Origin: Nelumbo lutea
Taxonomy: Eukaryota; Streptophyta; Magnoliopsida; Proteales; Nelumbonaceae
Assembly: GCA_022828595.1 (NCBI GenBank)
Contig: JAKGHH010000001.1
Location: forward strand, 68,816,401-68,880,400
Direction of reading: 5' to 3'
Length of the DNA: 64,000 nucleotides
The notes beneath the pieces were generated by a model, which was not told the DNA's origin, did not search any database, and saw only the letters and a list, made by a program, of their open reading frames with translations. The translations under genes and the position numbers were made by a program. This document shows positions 10,177-21,079 of the stretch, piece after piece. Every line of letters begins with the position of its first letter. Within the stretch, counting starts at the first letter, position 1.

Positions 10177-10973
10177 GAAATTGTCTAAAATTCATAATGA
10201 GTTTTCAACATTCCTCTTAAACTCACCACAACTTTTTAAAATGTCTAAAATTCACTGTGTCAGTAAGTTTTTATTTTCCAAAACTTACATTCCTTTAGTG
10301 CATCGTTAATGCTTCTTAATAGAGGTGTCCATGTCAGCATAAATAACAATTTTTATGACCAAATTACCCTTGAATGGCGAGTTAGAGGAAAAATTGTCTT
10401 TTTCAGTTTTTAATTTTCTTGTTTTTTTTTACATTGTTAGTGTTTTGTTATAATTTCCAATTACTTTTATAATTTCTGATTTTTTTTACATTTTCTATTT
10501 TCTACAATCTATAAAATTTCCTGTATTTTTTGTTATTTATTTGCAGTTTCTGTGTTTTTCTATAATTTTTGGTGTTTTTTCTACAATTTTAATTTTCTGA
10601 TTTTGTTTTTCAATTTCTATAGTTTTTAACTTTCTATAATTTGAAAACAATTTTTTATTTTGTTTTCAATTTCTATAATTTTTTATATATATTTTTTGTA
10701 ATTTCTATGTTTTTATGTATTTTATATTTAATTTTTTTTAATTTTTTTTCCTTTTTTCATGTCTAAATATTAAAATGGTAATATATCAACACCCGCTAAT
10801 TTATTTTTGTATATATTTATATTTTTCTATAAAGATTAAAATGGTAATATATTAACACCCGTTAGTCAGTTTAATGTCAAGTTAGCGACATGGTGAGTTT
10901 TAGACATTTTAAAAAGTTGTAGTGAGTTTAAAAGAGATGCTGAAAACTTATAGTGAATTTTAGACAATTTTCC
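10177..10973. mobile_element. Long-TIR, Mutator-type MITE, copy 1
   Basis: A 797 bp AT-rich non-coding element with near-perfect terminal inverted repeats of about 85 bp. The left starts GAAATTGTCTAAAATTCA; the right, reverse-complemented, starts GGAAAATTGTCTAAAATTCA. It sits in a T run (nine or more Ts on each side), so its target duplication is compatible with 9 bp but not informative. A second copy at 55068-55826 has a clear duplication. Confidence 0.8.
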
Positions 10974-11066
10974 TTTTTTTCGTTGGGGTCAAGGCCATAC
11001 GCCCAACCTTTATGAGGGTAGAACTTGATCCCAAGTCTCTGCGACTTTACCGGCTGACCCAACTAT
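10974..11066 (-). mobile_element. tRNA-derived SINE-like unit, minus strand
   Basis: On the minus strand, TGGGTCAGCCGG (11050-11061) fits the pol III A box, and GGGATCAAGTTC (about 11021-11032) fits the B box. The spacing is tRNA-like. The 3' end is an A run (T run on the plus strand, 10974-10981). The long-TIR MITE abuts this tail, so the MITE probably inserted into the SINE's A tail; the T run continues at 10165-10176 on its other side. Shortness and divergence keep this tentative. Confidence 0.45.
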
Positions 11067-11269
11067 TTTCTATATTATTTCATTCAAAACAAGCAACTAT
11101 GAGACAAGTCTCTGTCTCATTGCAATTTCATTTGTATTAATACAATAAATAGTATGGGGTTACAAATCGGAAACACGTAAATCTGAGTTCACTTTTTCTT
11201 TGATTTTACTTTGTTTTAAGTTTTTTACTTTAATTACAATAAAAACAATAAAAAAATTGAAAACAAAAC

Positions 11270-12200
11270 AAATTAGGATTTGCATCCCTATGCTTTTGCA
11301 TAAGCGCAAATGAAATTGTATTGTAAACAAACTAGAGGCCTAATAATAATTTCTTCTGACAGCTAGCCTTTCAATTTGGACTCATTGACGAGTGCTAGAA
11401 GGCAAATCTCACAATTACTAGAAAAAGAGAGATAGAGTTCACATAAAGCACTAAACACCGGTGTAAAATAATTGATCTATCACTAGTTGGGATCCATGCA
11501 ATACACGGGCCATGCTATACAAAATTGAAGTTGAAAGAGCCTTATGACATTTCTAATTGAGCTAAGTCAATCCAAGCCAAATCAGGTATTATATTTTGAG
11601 TTATGTTTATTTATTCTGATGGCAATGCAAATTAAAACCCTAGTGAGAGTGGCTAATCTAGTAATCTCCTAGAGATGCTAATGAGTCAAGTTAAATAGTA
11701 AATTTGACTTGACTCATCCTTACATGGCCAAGTTATAGTCAGGCTTATTAGGGTGTAGGATTAGGTTAGTGTTTTGATTATTTAAGCCAAATCGGGTTTA
11801 GGTTTGGATGATCTGGCCCATTGAATCATCATAGAATATTCTTGTAATTTGGTCTGACTTGTAGCCGCTAACCTTAAAGTTTATAATTTCTTTCAATGTT
11901 AGTTTTAACCCAAATTGAGTGTAGGGTTAAGTTTGCATTTAATTTATTTGCATCCCTATGCTTTTGCATTAGTGCTAGAAAGCCAAAGCTCACAGAAAGC
12001 ACCAAACACTGAGAACACATTTCCTGCGACGGATAAGCACGAGACCCCAGTGAAAGCCGGTCTTTTTAATCTGGCATGTTCAAAATTCGCTGGAGGGTCT
12101 CGGGCTTGTCCTGAATCAAGGGTCTCAGGTAATGCGTCCTCGCAAACACTAGTGTAAAATAATTGCTCTATACAAACATGACGGATGGATAAGGTTTCTT
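11270..12200. repeat. Diverged direct duplication (11.27-11.50 and 11.94-12.19 kb)
   Basis: The block TTTGCATCCCTATGCTTTTGCA, then GTGCTAGAA, the AAAGCAC(T/C)AAACAC segment and GTGTAAAATAATTG, occurs in the same order at about 11278-11500 and 11949-12180. The second copy lacks part of the spacer and carries a 132 bp insertion at 12011-12142. The DNA between the copies is non-coding. Confidence 0.55.
12011..12142. mobile_element. 132 bp insertion with 8 bp target duplication
   Basis: The direct repeat CAAACACT (12003-12010 and 12143-12150) flanks a GC-richer segment that is absent from the sister copy near 11450-11470. The ends are imperfect inverted repeats: GAGAACACATTTCCTGCGAC against GAGGACGCATTACCTGAGAC from the other strand, 16 of 20 matching. 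The 8 bp duplication fits a hAT-like non-autonomous element. No ORF belongs to it. Confidence 0.65.
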
Positions 12201-12551
12201 TCATTTAGGGGGTGTTCTTACACTTATGACTTGAGAACTGGATCCTCCTTTCGGATGATGTTTTCCCATTTGAGGGATTTGGTCATTGCTTTCTCCTTTC
12301 TTGAGAATGAGAATTCATTCAAGCTGATTGTAATTATGATTCCGATTCCCATTTCTTGGGAATAGGAATGGAATCCGTTTCCAACTGCAAACAAAATGGA
12401 TCCTAAGTAGTGTATCCAAATAACTGACTTCAATTGTTCTCTCTATCTCTCCCCCTCCCCCCATTTGTTTGAGGTCAGCTCCTGGTGGGTTCTCTTGTTT
12501 TAGCAACTAGATACTAGCAAGATACAAAAATTTTGAAAGTTAGGAATTAAG

Positions 12552-12709
12552 AAGGTGCCAACTGACTCAATTGGTAAGGTTTTTGACTGATTGTAGTGAG
12601 ACTTGGGATTGGATCCTGTCTTCACTAGTGTTGAGGCATTTATGATTTTGGGTATGGATTAACCCTCAAGCCATTGTATATCCCCATTGAGTATGCAGCA
12701 AAAAAAAAT
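12552..12709 (+). mobile_element. tRNA-derived SINE-like unit, plus strand
   Basis: TGACTCAATTGG at 12563-12574 resembles a pol III A box. GGATTGGATCC at about 12606-12616 resembles a B box. The unit ends in an A run at 12700-12708 followed by TTG. No target duplication was found. A functional tRNA is ruled out because no cloverleaf with a proper anticodon arm is visible. Confidence 0.45.
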
Positions 12710-13179
12710 TGTTAATTATGCTATTGTGATAGTTGATGCCTACTCCATAGGAATTTAATTAGTTTACCGAGAGAAAATAGAATATGATTGTTTGGTCATG
12801 TGCACAAAAAACCATCAACAACACTTGTAACAATAAGTGATTTGTTACACTTGGAAGGTACTAGAAGGACAATAGGTCAGCCAAAAAAGGAGGTGGTCTA
12901 GTAACAAATGATTTAAGTGCCAATAATTAAACAATGTATATGATATTAAATAAAACGAACAGGTAAAACAATATTCATGTAGTTGACCCCATATAGTTGG
13001 AATATAGCTTGCATGAAGATGATAAAATATTTGAGCTACCTCTTTGCCTTGATTTTTGATATAATATATGCTTTGTTTGTCATTCAATCATTTATATCAA
13101 AGCAAATTCAAATGGACAGAAAACAAAGTTTTTGATGTAAAAGAAGCAGAAAAATAATATATAGAAGATAAATATAACA
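12710..13179. other. Non-coding spacer before gypsy element A
   Basis: AT-rich sequence with no recognisable gene. The small ORFs have no motifs. Confidence 0.5.
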
Positions 13180-13767
13180 TGATGTTCTTAGCTGGAGGAT
13201 GATTTGGACTTTGGTTGTGTGGCAAGTTGGTCCAGTCTGCAAAATAGTAAAGTTCAGAGAACTCGGGGTGGCTAACCCAGTGAGGTCGCTCCAATGCTTA
13301 AGTTAGCATTGTGAGCTGAAAGTTGAATGATAAGTGTACTAGTGAGTCAATAATTGTGTGTACCTTGATCTTGGAGTTTGAAGTCCTTATATAGCTGGGT
13401 TGCCGTAGAACTCACGAAACAACTCCGGGATCCTTGGCCCGTGCGGTTAGGATCCATCCGCTCCAAAAGGGAGATAACGTTTTAGCCAATGAGATCTATC
13501 ACTATCTTTCGATCCAGACAGGATGAGGATAAGCCCTTCGGTTTCGCGGTGTGATCCTGGGGGGTTCAGAGTCCGTTGGGAAGTGTCTAGAATCGAACAC
13601 GTGTCACCTCGGTACATGGGTGACGAAGTGGCTCTTATTTCTAAGTTGAATGATCACCTGAGCTCTCAATTTGCTAACGAGGCTCTCCTTGCTGAGTTGT
13701 TGTCCTGTTGGCAGGTCGCATCCACGTGTGCCGTCCCTACTAGACCAGGCAAAATCACCCTTCATCA
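13180..13767 (-). repeat. 3' LTR of gypsy element A (588 bp)
   Basis: Aligns along its length with 23015-23910, except that the other LTR has two extra 147 bp units. On the minus strand a TATA box (GCTATATAAGG) lies near 13390-13400. Many substitutions separate the two LTRs, so the insertion is old. Confidence 0.88.
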
Positions 13768-13788
13768 ATTGCCCCCACTCCCCATGCC
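13768..13788 (-). other. Polypurine tract of element A
   Basis: On the minus strand the purine-rich GGGGAGTGGGGGCAAT directly precedes the 3' LTR, as needed for plus-strand priming. The same site occurs in element B at 27888-27905. Confidence 0.75.
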
Positions 13789-14071
13789 AGGGGTCTCGAC
13801 CTTGTGCGGGGGGAGTTCACGACAAGCCCAGGTGGATTTGGCATGATGACCAGATGGTACGGAGGGAGGTTCTTCGGTTGGTTCTATAGGACCGTTTGGC
13901 TCGACCAGGAAAATGACCTAGAGCATATCGGTTATGTGCAGACGTCACGTTGTTTATAAACTCCGCGGACGTCAAGGAACGCGCATAACCGATTTCGTCC
14001 TTGGGTAGCATGCAATCGGTTTTCATAGGTGCTGTCAGATTGTGCAGGTTACAACTATTGATCGTCGAAAG

Positions 14072-14089
14072 CAGTGGCTTATAAATAGG
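14072..14089 (+). promoter_or_regulatory. TATA box candidate for the antisense ORF of element A
   Basis: GCTTATAAATAGGGGCC stands about 170 bp before the ATG at 14256, conserved with element B (28192-28206). Confidence 0.65.
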
Positions 14090-14255
14090 GGCCGAGGGAC
14101 CCATTTTCCATGCCATAATCTGCGTGGTTGAGTCTTTTAAGATCGCGTTCAAGTCTTTCAGCTCGGTGTTCTTCTACCTTTGTGTCCAAGGTCATCCCAC
14201 TTTCTTCAGTGAGTTTGTTTACCCTTGTTTGGCTGTCCTTATTTCTTTTCCCAGC

Positions 14256-16328
14256 ATGTCCAGCGTTAATTTAGATGAGCTCCTTAGTGAGTCTAGCGAG
14301 TCCATGGGTGTTGAGGTACGGACCTCAGCACCCGCTGGCGAGGCTAGCTCCTTGTCGGAAAGTTCCTCTATAAACCTTTCTGAGGGAGTTCCCTTATCTG
14401 AAGAGGTGCCAGCTCGGCTCGAGGAGCTCATACCCTAGGAGGAGTAGCAAACCTCCGGGGACGGGGTCTCTACTTCTCACCGAGGTTGGGACCTAGACAG
14501 TTTCAGTCCTTCCACGATGACTTTAGATAGAATTGTTTCTTTAATAGCTTGCTACCAGCTTCCCGATGACCTTGTCTTCACTATTCCCCTGGGCCGGTAT
14601 CCTTGGAATCACGATCATCGTGAGGTCACGGTCTTCGAGGAGCAGTTTGTGGCCAGGCTGCGCTTCCCGCTCGACCATTTTATTGTATAAGTCATTAAGT
14701 TTTTTAACATCAGCATCGATCAGCTTCACCTGAACTCTATCCGTACTATTGTTGGTACCATCTTGCTATTCCACACATATGACAAACCTCTTTCTTTTGA
14801 TGTCTTTTGCGCTATATGTTCCATTAAGAAAAATTCCTCCTGCTTCCATAGTGACACTCGACATAGTTACTACATCTCTCCTCGCCCAAGGTATAAGATT
14901 TTGTTTGGCGAACCGAACAAGGTGTCAGCTTGGAAGAGGTGATACTTTGTTGCTCAAAATCTTGAGGGATGGCCGTTCCCAACTCACTGGCGGGTAGCCA
15001 TTCAAGACCCCATGGTCAAATTGGACACAGATACTAGAGCGATCATTCAGTCTTGGAGGGACCTCAGCTTGATCCTGGTAGAGGAAAAACTTGTGCGAGT
15101 TGGGTTGAGCCCTTCTGGTAGGCCTCTACCTCGACACATACACTCACTTTTTTTTTTTTTTTATTTATTTTGGCTTCAGTTCGTGACTGACTAGTCTTGC
15201 TTTCTTTATAGGAGCCATGACATATGCTGATGCTGCTAACCTCCTCAAAAGTGTGCAGAAGGGGAAGAAGAGAAAGGCCTCGAAGAGGCCCCGTTGCGAG
15301 GAGGCCACCCCTTCAATGCCTGCCGAGCCTACAACTATGGCGATGGTGCCCGCCGCTACTGAGCTTCCTAGGGAGGCCGTACATCCCCAACCTCCAGTTG
15401 TCGACTTGGTGGAGGAGGACCAAGGGCGAGGGTACTCCACCTCATCACTTAGAAGGTGCCTCAGTGTCCGAGCCCTACCTCGCCTCGACAAAGGAAGATT
15501 TTGCTTGGAAGGACAGCATAATGAGCCCAAGACTCAGGCTCCTCTAAAGAAGGGATGCGGTATACCCTGGGGAGGTCACGGAGTGAGCCACTTAACTACT
15601 GGATGGTGGTAAGTGGCCTACCCCTTAACTTGTTCTCTTAATTGCTCTTCGGTGGTACTCATACTTTTTTTCCTTTTCTTTTTAAGGTGAATTCTACCAT
15701 TCATTCTCTAGTTTATTAGTCTGAAGTGTGCTTGAAATGAGCTTGGGAGGCTAAAGAGAACTCTCGGAAGCTTCATTGCGAGCTGGACCTAGCCTGGGGC
15801 GAGATCCTTAGGGTGAAGAAAGGTGCCTGGAGCCAGGAAGAGTTGATTCTGCTACTGACGGGAAGAGAAGAAGAAGCTCAAAGGGGAGAAGGAAGTCCTC
15901 CAAAGGGAGAACGAGAACCTTGAGGCGATGATCAAGGAACGAACCGAGATCTTCAAGACTGCGATCCAGGAGGCGAGGACTCAGGGGCGAGATTAGGCCA
16001 TCAAGGATTTTGAGGAGTCCCCAGAGTTCCACGATCTCTAGGTTGAGTATGACTTCGATTCGTATTGTTCGGGCTTCAAACTATGCAGGTGGTTGGTGTG
16101 GCAAAAGTTTCCTGAGCTCAACCTCGGTGCCATCTCTATGTCTTCCGTTACCCCCAAAGTGGTGAAGGAGGCCGATGAGGAACCCGATTCCAGAGAGGGG
16201 GAGAGTGATGACGACCTCTTCGGAGTGGGATCGGTGGAGGAGGGGGGCTGAGGTGACGTTGAGAAGGACAAATGGAGACCAACCTACCTGTGGGAGGAGA
16301 TTCTGAGGGCGAGAAAACTGACGTTTGA
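14256..16328 (+). pseudogene. Antisense ORF of element A (putative gypsy-type transposon domain), broken
   Basis: Plus-strand gene lying opposite to gag-pol, between integrase and 3' LTR. It starts with an ATG (MSSVNLDELLSESSES) and has an acidic Ser-rich head. A globular part follows (LPDDLVFTIPLGRYPW near 14555-14605, VFEEQFVARLRFPLDHF near 14633-14680, WKRRYFVAQNLEGWPFPTHW near 14930-14995). This matches what I know as the 'putative gypsy type transposon' (Transposase_28-like) family of plant elements. A coiled-coil tail spans about 15800-16070 and an acidic end stops at 16328. Likely introns have acceptors TTTATAG near 15212 and TTTTAAG near 15687. Stops and frameshifts break it. Its function is unknown in the family. 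Confidence 0.7.
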
Positions 16329-16999
16329 CTTTACTTGCCTCTTTTCTTGGACCCCTTGTACATATATGTATGCCCTGAGCCTCCGAGCTCGTTTGGAGTA
16401 GCAATTGCTTTCCCCACTCTCCTCTCTTTCTCTCCTTTTTTTTTACTGTGTATTCGAAGCATCTTATCAATGGAATACAAGCATTTTTGCAAAACTTTCT
16501 ATTTGCAAAATTTGTCTAAGTGTAGATCACTCCTAAGCTCGTGAGCTAGACGGTATAGGAGCAAAATTTTTCTAAGTATATATTATTCCTGAACTTGAGG
16601 TTACTCCTGAACTCGAATAGGAATAATCATTATTGTACGTCGGGGTGAGCAGACACTGTAGGGTGTATCTACCCGACCTGTCTGCATCCAGGCTACTTTA
16701 CCTTACCCATGCCAAAGCGACTAGGTTTTAACGAGCCCATGCTGAAGAGGCGACCGGGTCTAAAGAAGCCTATGCCAAGAGGTGACTAGGACTTCTCTAC
16801 CCATGCCGGAGAGGTGATTGGGTCTTATATTGTGCCGAGGTCTTTTGTCAGCACGACATTATAGCCCTTAGGCTTCTAGGAATGACTTAAGGTCCTCTCT
16901 CTAGTTCGGTAGTCTTGTGGACTAGGTAAATTCTCAGCTGCTTTAGAGTTGTGATCTCATAGGTAGTACCTTCTTAGGTTGTCAACAGTCTAGGCTTGA

Positions 17000-17930
17000 G
17001 GTAACCGCTTCCGTTCCATGGTCTCAAGCTTGAACGTGCCTTCCCCGAACACCCGTCTTACTTGGTATGGACCTTCCCAATTCAGTCCAAGCTTACCCAC
17101 ACCAGGCTCTAGTACCATAACCTTCTGGAGGACCGGATCGCCGATGCAAAACTATTGCTTCCTCACTTGGGCGTTATAGTACCGAGCTACTCTCTGCTGG
17201 TAAGTCGCTATCCAAATGTAGGCCAAGTCCCGTACCTCTTCTATCAGGTCCAGATTGGTATAAAGCTCGTCATCATTTGTTTCTATGTCATAAGCCTCGA
17301 GTCACAACGTTGGCACTTTGGTCTCTGATGGGATCACCGCCTTTGTACCATACATGAAGTTGAAGGGTGCTTCACCCACTACGGTCTTGATGGTGGTTCG
17401 GTAGGCCCAAAGGACACTAGGCAACTCATCCACCCAAAATCCCTTATCTCGGGCCAAGCGAGCTTTCAGTCCACGAAGAATTGCCCTATTTGTTACTTCT
17501 GCTTGTTAGTCCGCTTGCAACTGTGCTGCCGAGGTGAAATTTTGCTGGATTCCCATCTTGGCACACCAGTTCTAGAACTTGATGTTTTTGAACAGTTTCT
17601 CGTTATCGGATATCAGCACCCGAGGTAGTCTGAAACAACACACTATGTTTTTCCAGAAGAAGTTTTGTATGTTGCGAGCTATAATGGTTACCATTGCTCG
17701 GCCTCCACCCACTTTGTGAAGTAATCTACTGTCATGACTAGGAACCTCCTTTGCCTGGTCACTGGGGGGAAAGGTCCGAGTATGTCTATCCCCCATTGAG
17801 CAAAAGGCCACAGAATGGTGAGGTATTTCCGATTGGCAGTAGGTAGCCGGGGGATGTTGGCATGCCTTTGGCAATTGTCACACTTCTTAGCGATCTCAAG
17901 GGCATCTGCTTTCATGGTAAGCTAGTAATA
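17000..17930 (-). pseudogene. Integrase region of element A
   Basis: Minus-strand frames carry the zinc-finger end (CDNCQRHA near 17860-17885), the core start (GIDILGPFPPVTRQRRFLVM, VDYFTKWVEA) and the second core segment (PRVLISDNEKLFKNIKF, where most relatives have DNG). The GPY/F-type C-terminal segment lies near 17040-17160. At least one frameshift separates the first two blocks. It inserts element cDNA in active relatives; this copy is dead. Confidence 0.8.
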
Positions 17931-18299
17931 TCCTTGCCTTAGCGCCTTCTGAGTAAGTGCCCTGCCCCCCAGGTGTCATCCGCAGAGTCCCTCGTGGATG
18001 TTGCACAGTACTTGATCTGCTTCTAAAGGTCGCAAGCAACGTAGGTAGGGGAGCATGAATGATCTCTTATACAACCGCCCATCAATCAGAACATATCGGG
18101 TTGACTGTCGTTCTACCCTCCGAGCTGCTTAGCATTCTGCCAGCAGGGTCTTGTGGAGCAGATAGTCGACGAGCAGGTCTATCCAACTCGGTTCCACTAC
18201 GAACACGGGAGCGACCTCCTCTGCCCCCCCCCCCCCCCAAGAATGCTGGGACGAGGTAGGTCTTCGATATATACTATCTGCTTGGTGTTCTTGTTGGTA

Positions 18300-19050
18300 C
18301 TGGCCAATCAAGATAGTGCATCTTCTTAGACCTCGGTATCTGCCTAATGAAGCAAGAGTGGAAGTTTGGTAGAATCTCTCTGACTCTTGCTAGGTATGCT
18401 GCCATGATTTGGTCGCGAGCCTCGTAGTCACGGTTAACCTTGTTGACCACCAACTATGGATCGCTGCATACGATGAGGTGTTTGGCTCCCATCTCCTTCG
18501 CTAGGTTGAGCCCGGTGATTAGTGCCTCGTACTCCCTCTCGTTGTTCAATGCTTTGAATCCGAACCGGAGAGCATACTCTAGATTTACCTTGCTTAGCCC
18601 ATACAACATCAGTCCGACATCACTTCTTTGTAGATTCGATGAACCATCTACGTGGAGGATCCATAGCTCCTTGTCCCACGTTGGTCCAACCTTAACGGGG
18701 ACCGGTGCCGCACTGGTCGATGCCTTTGATGTATTGGTGGGCTCAGTAAGTTTTGGGGTCGACATGATGAACGTGCATTTTGCGACGGAATCCGCCAAGA
18801 CTTGGGGCTTTGATCACTGGGCGGGGCTCAAACTGGATGTCGTATTTGCTCAGTTCGATGGACCACTTTGTCAATCTCCCATACACCTCGGGTTTGAGCA
18901 AAATCTGCCTTAGAGGCCTGCTGGTGAGGACAATGGTAGTGTGGGCCTAGAAGTACGGGCATAGTTTCCACACTGTTATGACCAACGCATATGCTAGCTT
19001 CTCGATCTTGGGGTACTTGGTTTCGGCATCCTGCAAAACTTTACTAACAT
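18300..19050 (-). pseudogene. RNase H region of element A
   Basis: The minus-strand ORF at 18454-18798 shows WILHVDGSSN (first catalytic Asp), EREYEALITGLNLAKEMGAKHL (Glu) and VCSDP (Asp), as in plant gypsy RNase H. The sequence continues with stops to about 18300. The segment near 18800-19050 is the RT-RNase H connection. Confidence 0.8.
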
Positions 19051-19319
19051 AGTAGACGGGTCATTGGACCCGGTCTGCTTCTCTGATCAGTACCGAGCTG
19101 ACCACCTTGCCACTTGTGGAGAGGTACAACTTTAACTCTTCTCCTTCTTCAGGTTAGGTTAGAACCGATGCAGTACTTAGGTACCTTTTCAGATTGTCAA
19201 CGCGAGCTGACACTCCTCGGTCCATTCGAAGTCCTCGTTCTTTTTTATTGCTTTGAAAAAAGGCAGGCATCGACTCACCGACTTAGACATGAATCGACCT
19301 AGTGTGGCTACTCGGCCGA

Positions 19320-20355
19320 TCAGCCTTTGGACTTTATTTTCCGTGGTGGTCTCACATCTAAAATAGCTTTAATTTTTTTCGAGTTGGCTTCGATGCCATG
19401 CCAGTTCACTATATAACCTAGGAATTTACCCAACGTGACCCCGAAGACACACTTGCTCAAGTTTAATCTCAAATTATACTTCCTTAAAATTTGAAAGACA
19501 TTATTTAAATCATTCAATAAAGAGTTGGAAAATTGGGTCTTCACGACCATGCCATCAACATAACATTCCACTTTACTGTCAATCAATGGTTCAAAAACTT
19601 TATTTACAAGCGCTGGAACGTTGCCCATCGTTTTTTAAACCAAAGGGCATAACTTTATAACAATACAACCTGAATTCAGTTATAAATGTGGCTTTGTCCT
19701 AGTCAGCAGGGCCCATCTTAATCTGGTTGTAGCCAGAGTAGGCGTCCAGAAAACTCAGCAACTCGTGCCCCGAGGTCGCGCCTACTAGGCGGTCAATTTT
19801 GGGCATTGGGAAGCAATCTTTTGGGTAGGCTCTGTTCAGGCCGGTGTAGTTGACGCACATGCACCAATTTCCATTGGCCTTCTTCACCAGCACCGGGTTG
19901 GCGACCCAACTCGGGTAATGGACTTCCTTGATGAAGTCTGTGGCGAGGAGCTTCCCGACCTCCTCATCTATTACCCTCCACCGCTCCAGGGTGAGGTTGC
20001 ATTTTCTTTGTCTTACTAGCCTGACTAGAGGGTCCACATTAAGTTTGTGAGTTATTTTTAGGGTCGATTTTGGGCATCTCCGCCGCGACCAAGCAAAGAT
20101 ATCTAGATTTTTGAGTAAGAAACTTACAAGTTGAGTTTGGAGCGGTTCGCTGGTCAAGGTGCCGATCTGAAGAGTTTTGCTCGGCTTGGTCTTAGAAACT
20201 AGTATGTGGATTGTTTCTTCTATTGGGGCAGCTTGCTCCTCTATATACCTCGTTGGTTGTTCGAGCTCGACATCCTCTGCCAGTTTTGCCTTTCCTTTCA
20301 GGGCAGCCACATAGCACTTATAGGATTCGAGCTGGTCACCTTGCACCACCCCCAC
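19320..20355 (-). pseudogene. Reverse transcriptase of element A, catalytic box mutated
   Basis: Two minus-strand frames, 20355-19699 and 19628-19320, give a gypsy RT: YPSWVANPVLVKKANGNWCM, VNYTGLNRAYPKDCFPMPKID, LLSFLDAYSGYNQIKM, then CYVDGMVVKT and FLGYIVNWHGIEANSKKIKA. The catalytic YVDD reads YVDG, so the second Asp of the pair is lost. A frameshift lies between the frames near 19630-19700. The protein cannot be active. Confidence 0.88.
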
Positions 20356-20358
20356 ACC

Positions 20359-20760
20359 TTAATTAGTTGGGAACTTCATCACTGAGTAATAGGTGGACAC
20401 TATAGCATGTAGAACGTGTGTGATAGGCCGACCTATGATCGCGTTGTAGGGGGATGGAGTCGCAACCACCAAAAAAGTGTGCTCAAACTGCACGACATTC
20501 GGCCCCATGCTTGCCTCCACTGGTATTGTGACCCAACCAAGGGGTCTGACCTCTTCTCCGCTGAACCCTACCAAGGGTGCATCTGTTGGCTTCAGCTCGC
20601 TCCGCTATAATTGCAATTTGTCGAAGGTATCCAAGAAGAGGATATTTGTTGAGTTGCCCGAGTCCACTAGAATTTGCTTCACTTTGAAGTTGTTGATTCT
20701 AAGTTTCACGACTAAGGCATCATCATGTGGATACTGAATCCCACGCGCATCATCCTCGGT
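20359..20760 (-). pseudogene. Aspartic protease region of element A
   Basis: Near 20640-20700 the minus strand reads KQILVDSGNSTNILF, the D-[ST]-G active site of a retroviral-type protease. The following frame (20574-20359) has VGFSGEEVRPLGWVTIPVEA and SPYNAIIGRPITHVLHAIVS, the flap and C-terminal parts. Most plant relatives have DSGSS; here the motif is DSGNS. Stops separate the pieces. Confidence 0.8.
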
Positions 20761-21079
20761 GAAGTAGATAGGTTCTTTGAGACGAGGTCACTTTGGCTGG
20801 TTTTCGCATTCGCTCTCCAATTTACGGACCAATGTCCTCCCTGTTGCTAATGTGCACCCTACAATGATGGACCCACCGATGATCATATTGATCACACCGC
20901 AGACTGGTCTCTCCTCTGGTAAGTGCCGAGGTGGATGCTCATTTTGCCTGCTAGTCTTGGGAGCGTTCCTTCTCTAGTCTCCATGACAATCTCCTTGTCA
21001 GTCTCCCTGCCCTCTCTCTTCCCGCAAGATGTAACTCTTCAAGTACCTGCGGTGGATGAGTTCCTTGATCTTGTTGCGG

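Noticed and set aside
11915..12204. Overlapping ORFs on both strands near 12 kb
   Set aside because: They span the 132 bp insertion and its target duplication; no motif and no splice support.
12552..12620. tRNA gene
   Set aside because: A- and B-box-like motifs are present, but no acceptor stem or anticodon arm can be drawn; a SINE fits better.
15165..15530. 121-codon minus-strand ORF in element A
   Set aside because: It is opposite to the antisense-gene exon; GC-rich codons there give open frames on both strands.
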